Below, one piece after another: positions 1 to 9,027 of a DNA stretch of 64,000 bases (its first letter is position 1; the number at the start of each line of letters is the position of its first letter). The DNA is from Mesostigma viride. Lineage: Eukaryota > Streptophyta > Mesostigmatophyceae > Mesostigmatales > Mesostigmataceae. The stretch lies in assembly GCA_009746045.1 (NCBI GenBank), contig RPFO01000065.1, positions 2,534,484-2,598,483 of the forward strand, in the 5' to 3' direction. A model generated the notes under the pieces. That model saw only the letters and a list, made by a program, of their open reading frames with translations. It did not search any database and was not told the origin of the DNA. The position numbers were made by a program, and so were the translations under genes.

Positions 1-634
1 CTGCGTCAACGGCCACGATGCCACCAGCAGCTGCTTGCGCCACGCTAGGAAGCATCACCCCTCCGTCCATGAGTGTGATTCGGATCTCGATGGGGGGGAA
101 GAGACTCAGATCCACGATCCGAGGCTCGCCACTCAGGAATCCCAAAAAGTGGTCAATGACGCCGTCCACTGCGGTGTTTGCCTTCACGTTGTTTGTGAGA
201 GCGCCAGCCGCATCAGCAATGACGATGTTGTTATTCTTCGACCAACCAGCGGGAGCCTGCGCGAGATTGTACTCGACACCGCCGTGCACCGAGAGCAGCG
301 TATGGAACAGCTGGGAGTAGTCGTTGATGCTGTCGACGGTCTGACCTCCTGCCAGTACCTCGAGGCGCCTGATGATGGAGGACGTGTACGCGGGGAACTT
401 TGCGAACCCCGCCGTGGTCGTGGGGGTCCCCGTGAAAAACATTGCGAAGGAGTGCAAGTCCACGAACCCGGACGTGGGGAGGCGGACCGCGACCACAGAC
501 CCTTGTTTGATGCCGTCGCTTGCTGAGAGGGTGCTGAGATGGACTCGTTGAGTCGTGTGCTGACCCAGCGCCTTCACGAGGTATTGCATGGACTTGGGGA
601 TAGCGCGCGAGTACCAGGAATTGTCCGAAGCCAT
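1..634 (-). CDS. Major capsid protein, double jelly-roll type, N-terminal part (runs off left edge)
   Basis: An uninterrupted minus-strand frame starts at ATG 634 and stays open to base 1, giving about 211 residues. It would form the hexameric capsomers of an icosahedral capsid. The translation is rich in beta-type segments: VDLHSFAMFF near residue 47, SSIIRRLEVLAGGQTVDSIND near 75 to 95, and FLGFLSGEPRIVDLSLFPP near 165. From memory of the family, this order (a Ser-rich stretch before an Ile-Arg strand, then a Gly-Phe-Leu...Asp-Leu-Ser-Leu strand) is typical of polinton-like virus and virophage capsid proteins. The position, next to minor-capsid and packaging genes, agrees. An AT-rich stretch (635 to 664) precedes the start. 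The C-terminal jelly roll lies outside the window, so the class is inferred from the first half only. Confidence 0.72.
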   Translation of the reverse strand, partial: MASDNSWYSRAIPKSMQYLVKALGQHTTQRVHLSTLSASDGIKQGSVVAVRLPTSGFVDLHSFAMFFTGTPTTTAGFAKFPAYTSSIIRRLEVLAGGQTVDSINDYSQLFHTLLSVHGGVEYNLAQAPAGWSKNNNIVIADAAGALTNNVKANTAVDGVIDHFLGFLSGEPRIVDLSLFPPIEIRITLMDGGVMLPSVAQAAAGGIVAVDA

Positions 635-664
635 AGATTGTGTATACATTCGAATGAGATATTT

Positions 665-1021
665 TTACTGAAGAAGCTGGCCGAGTATGGGATTTTTTAC
701 CTTCGCTCCATCAACCCGTCTTTCGAGGTTGGACAAGGCGCTCAGACCAGTGTTTGCGACCGAGTACGCTTTCCCGAGCAGCGTACTCTTCGCGATCATG
801 TTGGATGGGATGTGTCCGAGCGCGGAATCGACAATGCCCGCCGCCTGTTTGGCAGCCCGCGCCCCGTCGCCAATTTTTGAGATGACTTCGCCAGCGACGT
901 GCCCGGCTTTCTTGACAGCTGACACGATGGCCGCCCCGTCGCCGACCCTCTTGATAGCGTTGCCGGCAAACTCTCCCACGCGTCTAGCCACGTTTCCGAT
1001 TGCTCCAAAATTAACTTTCAT
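665..1021 (-). CDS. Small basic amphipathic protein, probable virion or core protein
   Basis: This frame encodes 118 residues from ATG 1021. An upstream ATG at 1084 in the same frame would lie inside the preceding gene and adds a dissimilar leader, so the inner start is preferred. The protein is Ala, Gly, Lys and Arg rich, with repeated amphipathic helices (FGAIGNVARRVGEFAGNAI, then repeats of the pattern IxxIGDGA). Polinton and adenovirus relatives encode small basic or membrane-active virion proteins of this look (pVI or pX type), but I cannot assign orthology. Its start overlaps the end of the upstream minor-capsid gene by 11 bp, and it lies directly before the major capsid gene. A structural role is inferred from that context. 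Confidence 0.55.
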   Translation of the reverse strand: MKVNFGAIGNVARRVGEFAGNAIKRVGDGAAIVSAVKKAGHVAGEVISKIGDGARAAKQAAGIVDSALGHIPSNMIAKSTLLGKAYSVANTGLSALSNLERRVDGAKVKNPILGQLLQ

Positions 1022-1873
1022 CGTCCTCGATAGTACTAGATGGCTGAGAAATAAATCTGGTTTGTGGCTGGACGGTCCTGTCAAGGGCCATATACTTCAA
1101 AACGCTCCCGATCTTCCTCGCCTCTATTCCCATCGCCTTCTGAGGGCTTATGCGGAAGGAGAGCTGAAGAGCCCAATCCGAGTAGACAGTTATAGGAGCG
1201 TCGTCCTCGTCGAGCAGTCGGATCGTGATGTTGCTGGGAGAGTCCTTGAGATGCTGCCACAAAGGGGTCGCTGCCTGCCAAACAATGGGTTCTAAGAACT
1301 GCGACATGTTGGGACAGACGGCCAAAAGGCCTCCATATCCCGTGCCTGTCGACGATGATATCACGTTTCCTCGAACGATGTCGCTGTATACATACACCAT
1401 TCTCAGTCTCCCATTCGTTGCTGGCCGGTTGCTAGCGAGGACACCTGTGAAAGGATATGATCCTTCCATGAGCCCCAACACCCGGCCCGTGGGCTCATCC
1501 ACCGCGACAGAGAACTCGGTGGCATTTGTCACGGTAAAAGACTAGTCGCCCTGTTGTACGTGACCGAGAACCCAGGATCTACCGCCTTCAAAGCTTCCTC
1601 TATGTTTTTTCGGTTTTCGATAGTCGTGTACGAGCCGAGCGGCAAGGTCACCTTCGTAGGGGACTCGCTGCCAGACAAACGGACAGTGAAGTATCGGTTT
1701 CCTTCGCTGATGTGAGTCTGTTCAAACGGGATGGTCATGAGGGTAAGCCCGACGTCGTGATAATCGTCAAGGAGTCCCGCCGGGATGTCCCATACCGGAT
1801 CCACTAGCGTCCCGCGAGTTCGGTTCTCCGTGCGAAGAGTGAGTGTCAGCGTTTCCTGGATGAACTCCTTCAT
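1011..1873 (-). CDS. Minor capsid (penton-like) protein, split by one apparent frameshift
   Basis: Two abutting frames look like halves of one protein. The first (ATG 1873 to TGA 1529, 114 residues) has FTVRLSG and LPLGSYTTIEN followed by a helix. The second (open from just after 1542 to 1011) has VYVYSDIVRGNVI, then GGLLAV, ITIRLLDEDDAPI and a terminal LQLSFRI. I know this order, a Gly-Ser-Tyr strand, then tyrosine-valine-tyrosine-Ser-Asp-Ile-Val, then LLDEDG-like and Phe-Arg strands, from the minor capsid proteins of Polintons and polinton-like viruses (the transposon-derived F54H12.2-like group). The frames join if the T-run, complement of AAAA at 1536 to 1539, had one more base. This is either a real break or a homopolymer error. 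The protein would sit at capsid vertices. Confidence 0.6.
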
Positions 1874-2111
1874 CGGCCACTTCTTCTGACAATAGCTCAG
1901 AAGTAATTTCGTTTGTCCCAAAAACCTTGACGACGCCTTCCTCAATTTTCGCCGATGCCCTTTTCATGGCGCGCCTTGTCTTCCCTGTGAGTGGCTTCTT
2001 CTTACAGTAGAGCATGGCTGCCTCAATGAACTCTCGTGGGACATTTGGATGGAGGGTCATCCATTGAGAGATCTCGAGCATCTCGGCGTCAGTGAACAGC
2101 GGGCTGCTCAT
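1767..2111 (-). CDS. Hypothetical viral protein, 114 aa
   Basis: It starts at ATG 2111, two bases after the stop of the zinc-finger gene, so it belongs to the same leftward unit. The first 60 residues are helical and basic (LEISQWMTLHPNVPREFIEA, then a KKKPLTGKTRRAMKRASAK patch). The last 35 overlap the start of the minor-capsid gene in another frame and are low complexity (Ser, Gly, His). The true C-terminus could be shorter if another frameshift is present. I recognise no family. The basic patch would allow nucleic-acid or capsid binding, but that is a guess. Confidence 0.45.
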   Translation of the reverse strand: MSSPLFTDAEMLEISQWMTLHPNVPREFIEAAMLYCKKKPLTGKTRRAMKRASAKIEEGVVKVFGTNEITSELLSEEVADEGVHPGNADTHSSHGEPNSRDASGSGMGHPGGTP

Positions 2112-2113
2112 GT

Positions 2114-2617
2114 TTACTCTTCTGTGAGATTTTTTTCAGCGCCTTCTTTTGGAATTCCCACGACCGTGTTGTGGACCCTCCTGAGATGCAGCAGGAGGTT
2201 TTTTTCGTTTGCGAACGTGCTCTTACACCCGGGTTGTGGGCATTTCCACCTCGCGCCTCCCACCTGGACTCGTTTCCCGACAGGTACACCCGCAGGCTCC
2301 GGGGGTGCCGCCACTGCTTCATCGACGACAACCGGTTCGGGAGCCGGCGCGACAGGGGCCGGTTGGGCATACGCGGACAATGGGGGGTACGCGACCGGTC
2401 TAGAGTTCGCCATCACTGACGCCATGAGAAGGGCATCCTTGAACCCTCGCGCCTCTGCGACCTTCCCTTTGTTCACCGCTCTTCGGACCGGCGCGCTGTG
2501 GATGACAATGGTGTTGGTCGATGAAGCGGTCACCTGCGACTGGGGTGCGACCTTACGCTTCGGTTTTCCCCTTTTACTTGAAGGACGGCGCCGTGCTGAT
2601 TTCTGACGCCTTGCCAT
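2114..2617 (-). CDS. C2H2 zinc-finger protein with basic N-terminus
   Basis: This 167-residue protein starts at ATG 2617, after an AT-rich leader. Residues 1 to 25 are strongly basic (RRQKSARRRPSSKRGKPKRK), resembling a nuclear localisation or DNA-binding tail. The middle is a Pro/Ala/Val linker. Near the C-terminus, about residues 124 to 148, is one clear C2H2 finger: Cys-X4-Cys, 12 residues with a Phe and Leu core, then His-X4-His. Single-finger proteins of this kind occur in large DNA viruses and polinton-like viruses. A transcriptional or DNA-packaging role is inferred only. It is the second gene of the leftward unit, after the fibre-like gene and a 47-bp gap. Confidence 0.6.
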   Translation of the reverse strand: MARRQKSARRRPSSKRGKPKRKVAPQSQVTASSTNTIVIHSAPVRRAVNKGKVAEARGFKDALLMASVMANSRPVAYPPLSAYAQPAPVAPAPEPVVVDEAVAAPPEPAGVPVGKRVQVGGARWKCPQPGCKSTFANEKNLLLHLRRVHNTVVGIPKEGAEKNLTEE

Positions 2618-2664
2618 TTCTGCATATAATCATAGATTTTTATAACGTCCAAGTGAGGGTCTTG

Positions 2665-5600
2665 TTAGTCGACACGGCCATTTTTCCAGCGCGCGACTTG
2701 CAAAACGCCGTAGAGAGCTATGTTTGTTGACGTGTCAGTGGTGATGCGAGGAATCCGCAATGCGATTTCAAACACCCCGTCATCCTCCTCGTATCCTGAA
2801 ACAACATTCCAGTTGCTGCCAATTATAACGTTTACCGGCCAGACGGACAGGCCGCTAGCCGTTAAGCGATATGGGTTTGATATGTCGAGAATCGTTGGTG
2901 GGTTGTTATCAAATGTTAACCTGACAAGGATATTGGTCAACGCGGTCGGAAGAGTTAGTTCCGATTGTGTGGCCGGGTCGTGGAAAGACATCACGGCCAC
3001 AGGGGCGCCGTGCCAAAATTGCGGAAGCGGGTAGTCGTATATGGGCTGCCTCAGACCGACCAAAGAATCTGCTTCCAATATCGTGTGCGATATACGCCTA
3101 GTTTCTCGGACATCTTCATACAGGGCCACGTCCATCCCGTGATTGCCGCCAATTGACGACAGGCTTGAACCATAATAGTAGCTTAGGCTAGAAGCAAATA
3201 AAAGCGGGCTCGGGCCAGATACTGTTGGATCTAATACCTGGAACGTCACGGTCGCCAAATGGATCATACCAGTAACTGGAGGATCAACCAGTGAAATATG
3301 ATCACAGGTTATGTCAACGTACGACGAGGATTTTGATATTGTCGTTGTAGAAAAACCGCCAGTCCACGCTTCTCCAACGACTACGCTGATAAGCAACGGA
3401 TCATTGCTCAACTTGGTGTTTGAAAATCCAAGTCTTACATAAAACTTCCTTACCGACTGACGAGCTGGTAGAATCCCATATATTTTGGCAGTATATTGGT
3501 TCATTTGCACGCCGTATTGAACATCGGGACACTTAACAACCGTGCGGATGACACTCTCATTCGTGAGTGTTAGCTCCTTAAACCAAGTATCCGCCACACC
3601 CGGTACGGGTTTTGTGACGCTATATTTGCCAAAAATGCTACAATTCCTCGACGAGGTGGACCTGTGACGCAGCTCCAACACGTCTCCGACGGCTGTGTAC
3701 GATCCGGATGGGTTGTTGGTTTTTAGAGAGTCGAACTCTATGTCTTGTAGGTCATCTTTGATTGGCCAGACATACGCGCCGTGGTACTCTCCGCTCAAGT
3801 GGAAGACTGGTCGGAGGGGCATCGGAATGTACGGGTCAAGAATGTCTGTAGGAGTGGTTGTAAATATACCGGACGAGTTTGAGATTTTAGTCATGTCACT
3901 AAGTTCTTGAGGAGTTGTTTTGGATATATAACGCTCCACCTTCCCATCCGATTTTCTTCGAAATGCCACCCAGTAGCTGTTTTGTTGTCTCCATGATGAG
4001 TTTAACGTGTATCGAACCTTCGACTTCAGATTGTCAAACAGGTCGAGTGCATAGTCACTATGGTGCAGATTGATACCCAGCATACCCCAATGCGTCGTAG
4101 CCGCATTTCTCCAATTCTGATGGGCATCTGTCGTGGCCGGGTGATATTTATTCGTCAAAGACATAGTATTTTCTGCAAACGAGACGAAAGCATCGTTGCT
4201 GCCCAAATATAGCCGAAAACACAATAGAAATGGGCCGTCGATGAGCTGCTCTGAAAAAACAACACATTTGCTTGGTGCCGGAGTGGCTGTTTTTACAAAA
4301 AAGAATTTTTCGGGAGACCCTTCAAAGTAGTATTTCGAAGCTTCTGCTTGCAGCGTGGTCACGGAGTGGCGCGAGAATGATTCTAGAGAATGGAGCGTCG
4401 TAGCGGGGCCGTCTATCTCCACGGTCTCTCCTGACAGGTTTGGCGAGTCCTTTACGGTTACGATCCTGTATCTGAGTTCTACATCATCGCCTTCGGATGG
4501 ATTTTGAAACGTCGTTGTCTTCAACGTCCCATCCAAGGCCCCTTGAGATACTCCGTTCGCCAACAGATGAAAACCGGTGAGAGGAGGCAACGACTTTCCC
4601 CACCCCACATCATGGTCTGCGTAGACGCCGTTGATCGCGATTTTTACAGGATTTAGATATGAAATGTAGGAACTTGGTGTCCGGATGCCGGAGTGCAGTT
4701 GGCTCATTTTTGAAACGCATACCATCACCCCTCCTTTGTGGGTGGTGTAGGAGGTGAGGGTCGAGTCGTTGTAGACGTCTATCTCGTAGTTCATATACTT
4801 GTTACTATCTGCCGCGACTGGCGCGGTGATTACGGCGTCTTCCCCGCGCAGTCCCCCGTTTTGCGAGAGGGAGACTCCGCCGATGGTCGGAGTGGTCGGC
4901 GTGAGCTGGGTGGAATTCATGTACCACCTGATGGGGAGTTTGCGTTGGTATGCGAAGGGGGTCGTCATCTTTATGCCCTGTTTGAGGGTCGTTCCCTCTA
5001 CGACCTCCCAATTAGCGGTGGTTGGATTGGTGCTCCAGTAGAGTGCGTTCACAGGGTCAATCGGACCCATTCGCCAGTCCGTCAGTGGCGAGTATGTACG
5101 CGTGATGGTGAAGGATCTCCCAGTTAGTGGAAGGCGGCGGTTGTCGTCGCGAATCGTGGCGAAAGACAACAACTCCACGCGGAGAGGGAGGCCGTTAAAT
5201 CGAGATCCGCCGAGACCATAGAAAGAGTCGGAAAAGTATGGATATCCTACCTCTCCGTCCACAACGCTCTCCCCCGTGCGCGCCTGGGTCGTGTGGTAGT
5301 CGCGATAGGTAAACTTACAGATTCCACTCGCGTCGCCATTCGTAACGTTGTAGGGCAGCTGGACTCGCACATCCTGGTCATTGATGACGTTGAACGCGTT
5401 TTGGTGCGACACGGTCGTCCCGTCTTCGAGATGGAGGACGAAATCCCCGTTCAAGTTAGCTATCGACGTTTTGCCTACCCCGTGTTGGTCAAAAAGGTAG
5501 TCCAATTGCGCGCGGGTCAGGACTCTGCCACCAGGGTCTAGCAACGTATCAGGGCTAAAGTCGAAGACGTGGTACTGGGTTGCTCCCACTTTCGCCGTAA

Positions 5601-5949
5601 GGTAAGGTTCATTTAGAGTGAGATCGTCGACTAAAGTAGTCCCTGATTTAAAATAGGAATACCCATTCACGACGAGACTGTAAGCAAGTTCCGATGGGTC
5701 GCTTGCGGTCTCGTCGTCGTAATTGTCTCCGAGTCGCACATTTGTCGGCTGGCTCGGGTAGAAAATTTTGAATCCGTCGACAACGAGTGACTCATCGAAT
5801 GGATGTGAAGTGCCAAGAAGTAACGTAACGCTAGCTTGAAGCCCATCTATGTCTGTTTCGATGTTAGAAACACGCTCCTCCATTTCAGGGTCGAGCGTTA
5901 ACCCGGTGGCGAGATTGGTCGGTCTGCTCAATGTTGTTAGAACGACCAT
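2665..5949 (-). CDS. Large surface or fibre-like virion protein, 1094 aa
   Basis: One uninterrupted frame from ATG 5949 makes this the largest intact viral gene here. Residues 20 to 45 (EMEERVSNIETDIDGLQASV) are a short heptad coiled coil of the sort that trimerises fibres. The rest is almost entirely predicted beta: Ser/Thr/Tyr/Asn/Gly rich, few Lys or Cys, with no transmembrane segment and no signal peptide. That composition fits an adhesion fibre or spike. I cannot name a family or see an enzymatic motif. It is first in the leftward structural unit and divergent from the coiled-coil gene at 5974. Its GC content is lower than the retrotransposons', like the other viral genes. Receptor binding is inferred from shape and context. 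Confidence 0.55.
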   Translation of the reverse strand: MVVLTTLSRPTNLATGLTLDPEMEERVSNIETDIDGLQASVTLLLGTSHPFDESLVVDGFKIFYPSQPTNVRLGDNYDDETASDPSELAYSLVVNGYSYFKSGTTLVDDLTLNEPYLTAKVGATQYHVFDFSPDTLLDPGGRVLTRAQLDYLFDQHGVGKTSIANLNGDFVLHLEDGTTVSHQNAFNVINDQDVRVQLPYNVTNGDASGICKFTYRDYHTTQARTGESVVDGEVGYPYFSDSFYGLGGSRFNGLPLRVELLSFATIRDDNRRLPLTGRSFTITRTYSPLTDWRMGPIDPVNALYWSTNPTTANWEVVEGTTLKQGIKMTTPFAYQRKLPIRWYMNSTQLTPTTPTIGGVSLSQNGGLRGEDAVITAPVAADSNKYMNYEIDVYNDSTLTSYTTHKGGVMVCVSKMSQLHSGIRTPSSYISYLNPVKIAINGVYADHDVGWGKSLPPLTGFHLLANGVSQGALDGTLKTTTFQNPSEGDDVELRYRIVTVKDSPNLSGETVEIDGPATTLHSLESFSRHSVTTLQAEASKYYFEGSPEKFFFVKTATPAPSKCVVFSEQLIDGPFLLCFRLYLGSNDAFVSFAENTMSLTNKYHPATTDAHQNWRNAATTHWGMLGINLHHSDYALDLFDNLKSKVRYTLNSSWRQQNSYWVAFRRKSDGKVERYISKTTPQELSDMTKISNSSGIFTTTPTDILDPYIPMPLRPVFHLSGEYHGAYVWPIKDDLQDIEFDSLKTNNPSGSYTAVGDVLELRHRSTSSRNCSIFGKYSVTKPVPGVADTWFKELTLTNESVIRTVVKCPDVQYGVQMNQYTAKIYGILPARQSVRKFYVRLGFSNTKLSNDPLLISVVVGEAWTGGFSTTTISKSSSYVDITCDHISLVDPPVTGMIHLATVTFQVLDPTVSGPSPLLFASSLSYYYGSSLSSIGGNHGMDVALYEDVRETRRISHTILEADSLVGLRQPIYDYPLPQFWHGAPVAVMSFHDPATQSELTLPTALTNILVRLTFDNNPPTILDISNPYRLTASGLSVWPVNVIIGSNWNVVSGYEEDDGVFEIALRIPRITTDTSTNIALYGVLQVARWKNGRVD

Positions 5950-5973
5950 TTATTATCTACCTAGAATATAAAC
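5950..5973. promoter_or_regulatory. Divergent promoter region between the two viral gene sets
   Basis: Only 24 bp separate ATG 5949 (leftward) from ATG 5974 (rightward). The spacer is AT-rich and contains GAATATAAAC reading right and TATTATC-like runs, so one short element must serve both units or signals lie inside the genes. No defined viral promoter motif could be proven. Confidence 0.4.
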
Positions 5974-6500
5974 ATGGCCTCTGAGGCTTCAGAGACCCCA
6001 ACGAGCTACCAAGACGAAACCTTCGCCGAGACGCGGGAAGAGCAGGTTGACCTGGTCAAGACAATTCGAAAGGGACAACCGCTGAATGATGAACAGAAAA
6101 AAGCCCTTCGCGACAAAATGAGGGTTTACCAGCAACGCGCAAAAGCCGAGAGGGAGAAGAGACGAAACGAGGAAAAGGAGGCAGAGATAACGAAACGAAA
6201 GGTCCTTGCAAAGGAATTGGAGATTCAGCGGCAAAGGCTAGTCGAACTCGAGCTGCAAGAAGCCCGCAACAAATCGCGGATTGAACGCCTTCTCGCTGAA
6301 GATTCGTCGCCTCAACCCCCGCCGACACGCCAAAACCAAGACGGGGTCGAAAGCCCAAGGAGACAGAGCCGGACTCTCCGCCACCCCCGATCAAGACCCG
6401 ACAGCTCCCACCTCCACCACCGCCACCTGTCGCGATGACGCCATACGAGATGCGCATGGCCGCCATCCGCGCGTCTCTCCTTGCTAGTCTGGACGATTAA
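5974..6500 (+). CDS. Coiled-coil protein with AT-hook-like, proline-rich tail (apparent frameshift)
   Basis: The frame from ATG 5974 gives an acidic N-terminus and then a long charged helix, about residues 45 to 108 (repeated Lys/Arg/Glu with QRAKAEREKRRNEEKEAEI), a classic coiled coil. As read it stops at 6438 after a nonsensical Arg/His/Ser tail. Another frame, entered if the C-run at about 6314 to 6318 had one more base, runs to TAA 6500. It encodes a coherent tail: PKPRRGRKPKE (AT-hook like), a polyproline stretch, and MTPYEMRMAAIRASLLASL. I therefore extend the gene to 6500. DNA or capsid scaffolding is a possible role, not shown. It sits 12 bp before the ATPase gene. Confidence 0.5.
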
Positions 6501-6512
6501 AATGTCTTCAGA

Positions 6513-7396
6513 ATGATAATGGCTATCATCGAAGAGCGACGAATTCATTCACTTGAGAACAAAGACATCAAGCAACGATACGCCCCACAGCGTCCTGCTC
6601 CACCGAATATGCCGAGTCTTCATTTCATCGCAAACTTCTGCGGAGCTCGACGGTCTGGGAAAACTACATCGGCAGTCAACATGGCGAAGGCTTACTTTGC
6701 TAAAACTCATTCGACAAGCTGTACCTCATTTCAGGGAGTGCCCACACGGAGCCAAAATACAATGAGCTCCCGGAACCAGCTATGACGATGGAAGTCTACT
6801 CTAACCTGGCATTCGATGGGATGATAGATCATATAAAGTCTGACCTCCACGAATACGAGAGGTACAAGGACGATCTCAAGGTCTGGGAAACGTTCAAACG
6901 CGAATACGTGGATGGGAAAAAAAACGCAGAACTCATGGACCTCTCCATGTACCTACGCCTTGATGCAATGAACTGGGATAAACCTGCGACAAGGTTCGAG
7001 CACGGTCCTCCTTCGTCGCTCATTCTGATAGACGACATGCAAGGCAGTGCCCTCTATCAGAGCTCTAGCAAAAACGCTGTTGCGGCTTTCGCGTTCAAAC
7101 ACAGACACTTCCTCACGAGCATGATTTTCCTGACACAGGCGTACACAAGCGGTGGCGTACCACGAGCAGTGCGAGCGAATATATCGTTTCTTGCGCTGTT
7201 CAGAACGAAGGACCATCGAGCCGCGCGACAGATCGCGGAAGAGAGCGCGGGGGCTGTGGCGCCGGACGAGTTTCTCGCGCTATGGGACCACGCCGTCAAG
7301 GACGATCCTCACGACTTCTTCGCTGTCGACTTCGACCAGCGCGACCCGAAAAAAATGTTTCGTCGAAACTTCAATACATTTCTCTCGATAAAATAA
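6513..7396 (+). CDS. FtsK/HerA-type genome-packaging ATPase (one apparent frameshift)
   Basis: The gene encodes a P-loop ATPase that would pump viral DNA into the capsid. The first frame (from ATG 6513) contains Walker A, FCGARRSGKTTSAVNMAK. The second contains Walker B, SLILIDDMQG, followed by FLTQAYTSGGVPRAVRANISF, which looks like the sensor region of A32/FtsK viral ATPases. The frames join smoothly (AKAYFAK, then SFDKLYLISGSAHTEPKYNE) if AAAA at 6702 to 6705 had one more A. As written, the protein is split at about residue 64. Combined length would be about 290 residues, normal for polinton-like virus ATPases. A four-codon uORF (ATG 6502) precedes the start. This is a hallmark gene of the virus group. 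Confidence 0.75.
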
Positions 7397-7418
7397 TTTT
7401 CTCTGAACATGATATACT

Positions 7419-7913
7419 ATGGATATTCCGTCCATCAAACGATACGCAGGCGCCGAGAAGGAGTACGTGTTGGACACCCAAGCACTCCTCCGATATTGTT
7501 CGGGTTCTCGACTGGGGCAGAAAACTCTAGAACGTGTCGTCAGGATCCTTCAAGAAGCAGGCCACCACGACACGATTCCGTCCACCTGTCACGACATGAG
7601 CCCCGAAATCCGATTGGCCATCCTCGCCTTGGTGGGCGATCGCAGGCGTCCACGTGGGCGCTCACCCTCCAAAACGGAAAAACGACACGAACCGAAACGG
7701 CCTCGAGGGCGCCCAAGGATCCACCCCGTAGGGTATAAAAAGCCTCGAGCCAAAAAATTGTCTCATGTTCAGTCATCAGATGACGGTGACCGTAGAGGAG
7801 CGTCGCGAGCAATGGCGACGGGCCCAGGCGAAGAGGCGAGCAATCGCCCGCGACCAGACGAACTGCATCTCGGCGAAAAGCAAGGTCAAGAAGGGCGTCT
7901 GGAATCCCAGTGA
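7419..7913 (+). CDS. Small AT-hook protein
   Basis: The frame starts at ATG 7419, 22 bp after the ATPase stop, behind an AT-rich leader. Residues 1 to 70 form a compact helical region (IKRYAGAEKEYVLDTQALLR, later MSPEIRLAILALVGD). Residues 88 to 112 hold an AT-hook, KRPRGRPRIHPVGYKKPRAKK, whose PRGRP core binds the minor groove of AT-rich DNA. The last 50 residues overlap the recombinase gene out of frame by 149 bp and are low complexity, so the real end may be earlier or frameshifted. A chromatin or recombination accessory role is plausible given the adjacent recombinase, but unproven. Confidence 0.5.
   Translation: MDIPSIKRYAGAEKEYVLDTQALLRYCSGSRLGQKTLERVVRILQEAGHHDTIPSTCHDMSPEIRLAILALVGDRRRPRGRSPSKTEKRHEPKRPRGRPRIHPVGYKKPRAKKLSHVQSSDDGDRRGASRAMATGPGEEASNRPRPDELHLGEKQGQEGRLESQ
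7734..7740 (+). promoter_or_regulatory. TATA box before the recombinase gene
   Basis: TATAAAA in a GC-rich context (GGGTATAAAAAGC) lies about 25 bp before ATG 7765, inside the end of the AT-hook gene. Similar boxes lie at 9098 and 9258 before the replication gene, which suggests a common promoter class for the non-structural genes. Confidence 0.4.
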
Positions 7914-9027
7914 TCGATGGATCGCAAATAACCCCGAGTGTGCGGAAAAAATCGGCTTGCAGGCGACCTCTCCACCCTCGCCGGAGCCACCGCACCACGA
8001 GGAATCGCCTGCGCGAGCTGGAGGAGGGCGGTACTGGACCTTCGACGAGGCCGTCGCCGCAGCGGAAGCGCGACCAGAGCAGCACGAGCGTGGCAGGCCA
8101 TCGAAGGAGCGCGGGGCGACTCGCAAGACCGCTTTGGGATACATTGGCAGGATGCGGGTCCTGCTCGACAAACTGGGGTGCTCGCAGTACGAGTCCGTTG
8201 ATTGCCTTGCCGACACAGCTCGTGTTCTTCGCGTGGTGCACGAGACATCAGAACCCAAGCGCAAGACCCAGCACTCGAAGGACGACGCCTGGAGGGAGAA
8301 TGAGAAGCAGCTCCTCGGGGTCATCAACGGCGTGAACCGAATGATGCCGCCCGAGAAGAGGCTCCCAAGTCACGTTACGGACGCGTACACTGCTCGCGTC
8401 AGGGAGCTGAAGGTTGGTGACCTGGACAGACGGTTTGACCGTGCCGAGAACAAGCCGCTGAGGTACACGTACGAACAGCTCCAGAAGATCGCCAAAGCAG
8501 AGTACGAAGCCGATCCCACGTCCGACGCCGCGCTCATGGGCTTGATCTATCTCTCGGGTGAAGATCTACCACCGACGCGTTACAATCACGACCAGATGCG
8601 CATCGTCGACTCGGTCGCTGAGCTAGGACCGCACGAGAACGGCTACATCCCGAGCGAGAGGAGATTCTACATCCAGAATTTCAAAACGCAGCACAGCATG
8701 CCAGTTTATGACGTCGTCATCCCGAAGAAGTACGGAAAGCTCATCAAAGCGTTAGATGCCCGTGCTAAGGCTGGACAGAAATTCCTTTTCGAATCAGAGC
8801 CTGGCATTCCGATCAAACACGAGCTCTACAGCGCCCGTTACAACCGGATTTACGGAGGCATCGACGCCACGCGACAAGCATACATCACTCGTTTCCTGAA
8901 GGGCGCTTCATTTAAGAAACGTAAATGGGCTGGCGACATGATGGGCCATGACGTACTGACAGGAGCCGTTTACGAGAGGCAGGGTGGCGAGACTGGCGGA
9001 CGTCGGCTGAGGCCGAGGAAAAAGTAG
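7765..9027 (+). CDS. Tyrosine recombinase / integrase
   Basis: This is an intact 420-residue gene. The N-terminus (1 to 120) is basic and charged, followed by a helical core-binding region (about 125 to 215). The catalytic half starts near 225. Candidate active residues are Arg in LPPTRYNHDQM (about 274), the His/Arg box reduced to ATRQAYITRFL (about 371 to 381), and the tyrosine in MMGHDVLTGAVYERQ near the end, matching the His-X-X-Arg...GH...Tyr layout of phage-type integrases in virophages and polinton-like viruses. It would cut and join DNA to integrate the viral genome into the host. The GRPSKERG patch near residue 112 resembles an AT-hook-like arm. A TATA box precedes it. Confidence 0.7.
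   Translation: MFSHQMTVTVEERREQWRRAQAKRRAIARDQTNCISAKSKVKKGVWNPSDRWIANNPECAEKIGLQATSPPSPEPPHHEESPARAGGGRYWTFDEAVAAAEARPEQHERGRPSKERGATRKTALGYIGRMRVLLDKLGCSQYESVDCLADTARVLRVVHETSEPKRKTQHSKDDAWRENEKQLLGVINGVNRMMPPEKRLPSHVTDAYTARVRELKVGDLDRRFDRAENKPLRYTYEQLQKIAKAEYEADPTSDAALMGLIYLSGEDLPPTRYNHDQMRIVDSVAELGPHENGYIPSERRFYIQNFKTQHSMPVYDVVIPKKYGKLIKALDARAKAGQKFLFESEPGIPIKHELYSARYNRIYGGIDATRQAYITRFLKGASFKKRKWAGDMMGHDVLTGAVYERQGGETGGRRLRPRKK

Noticed and set aside
18-526. Plus-strand open frames at the left edge.
   Set aside because: The minus strand carries a coherent capsid-like frame open to the edge; the plus frames lack structure-like composition.
1536-1539. Programmed -1 frameshifting in the minor capsid gene.
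   Set aside because: The site does not match the X XXY YYZ slippery pattern, and the same kind of one-base loss occurs in unrelated genes, so error or mutation is simpler.
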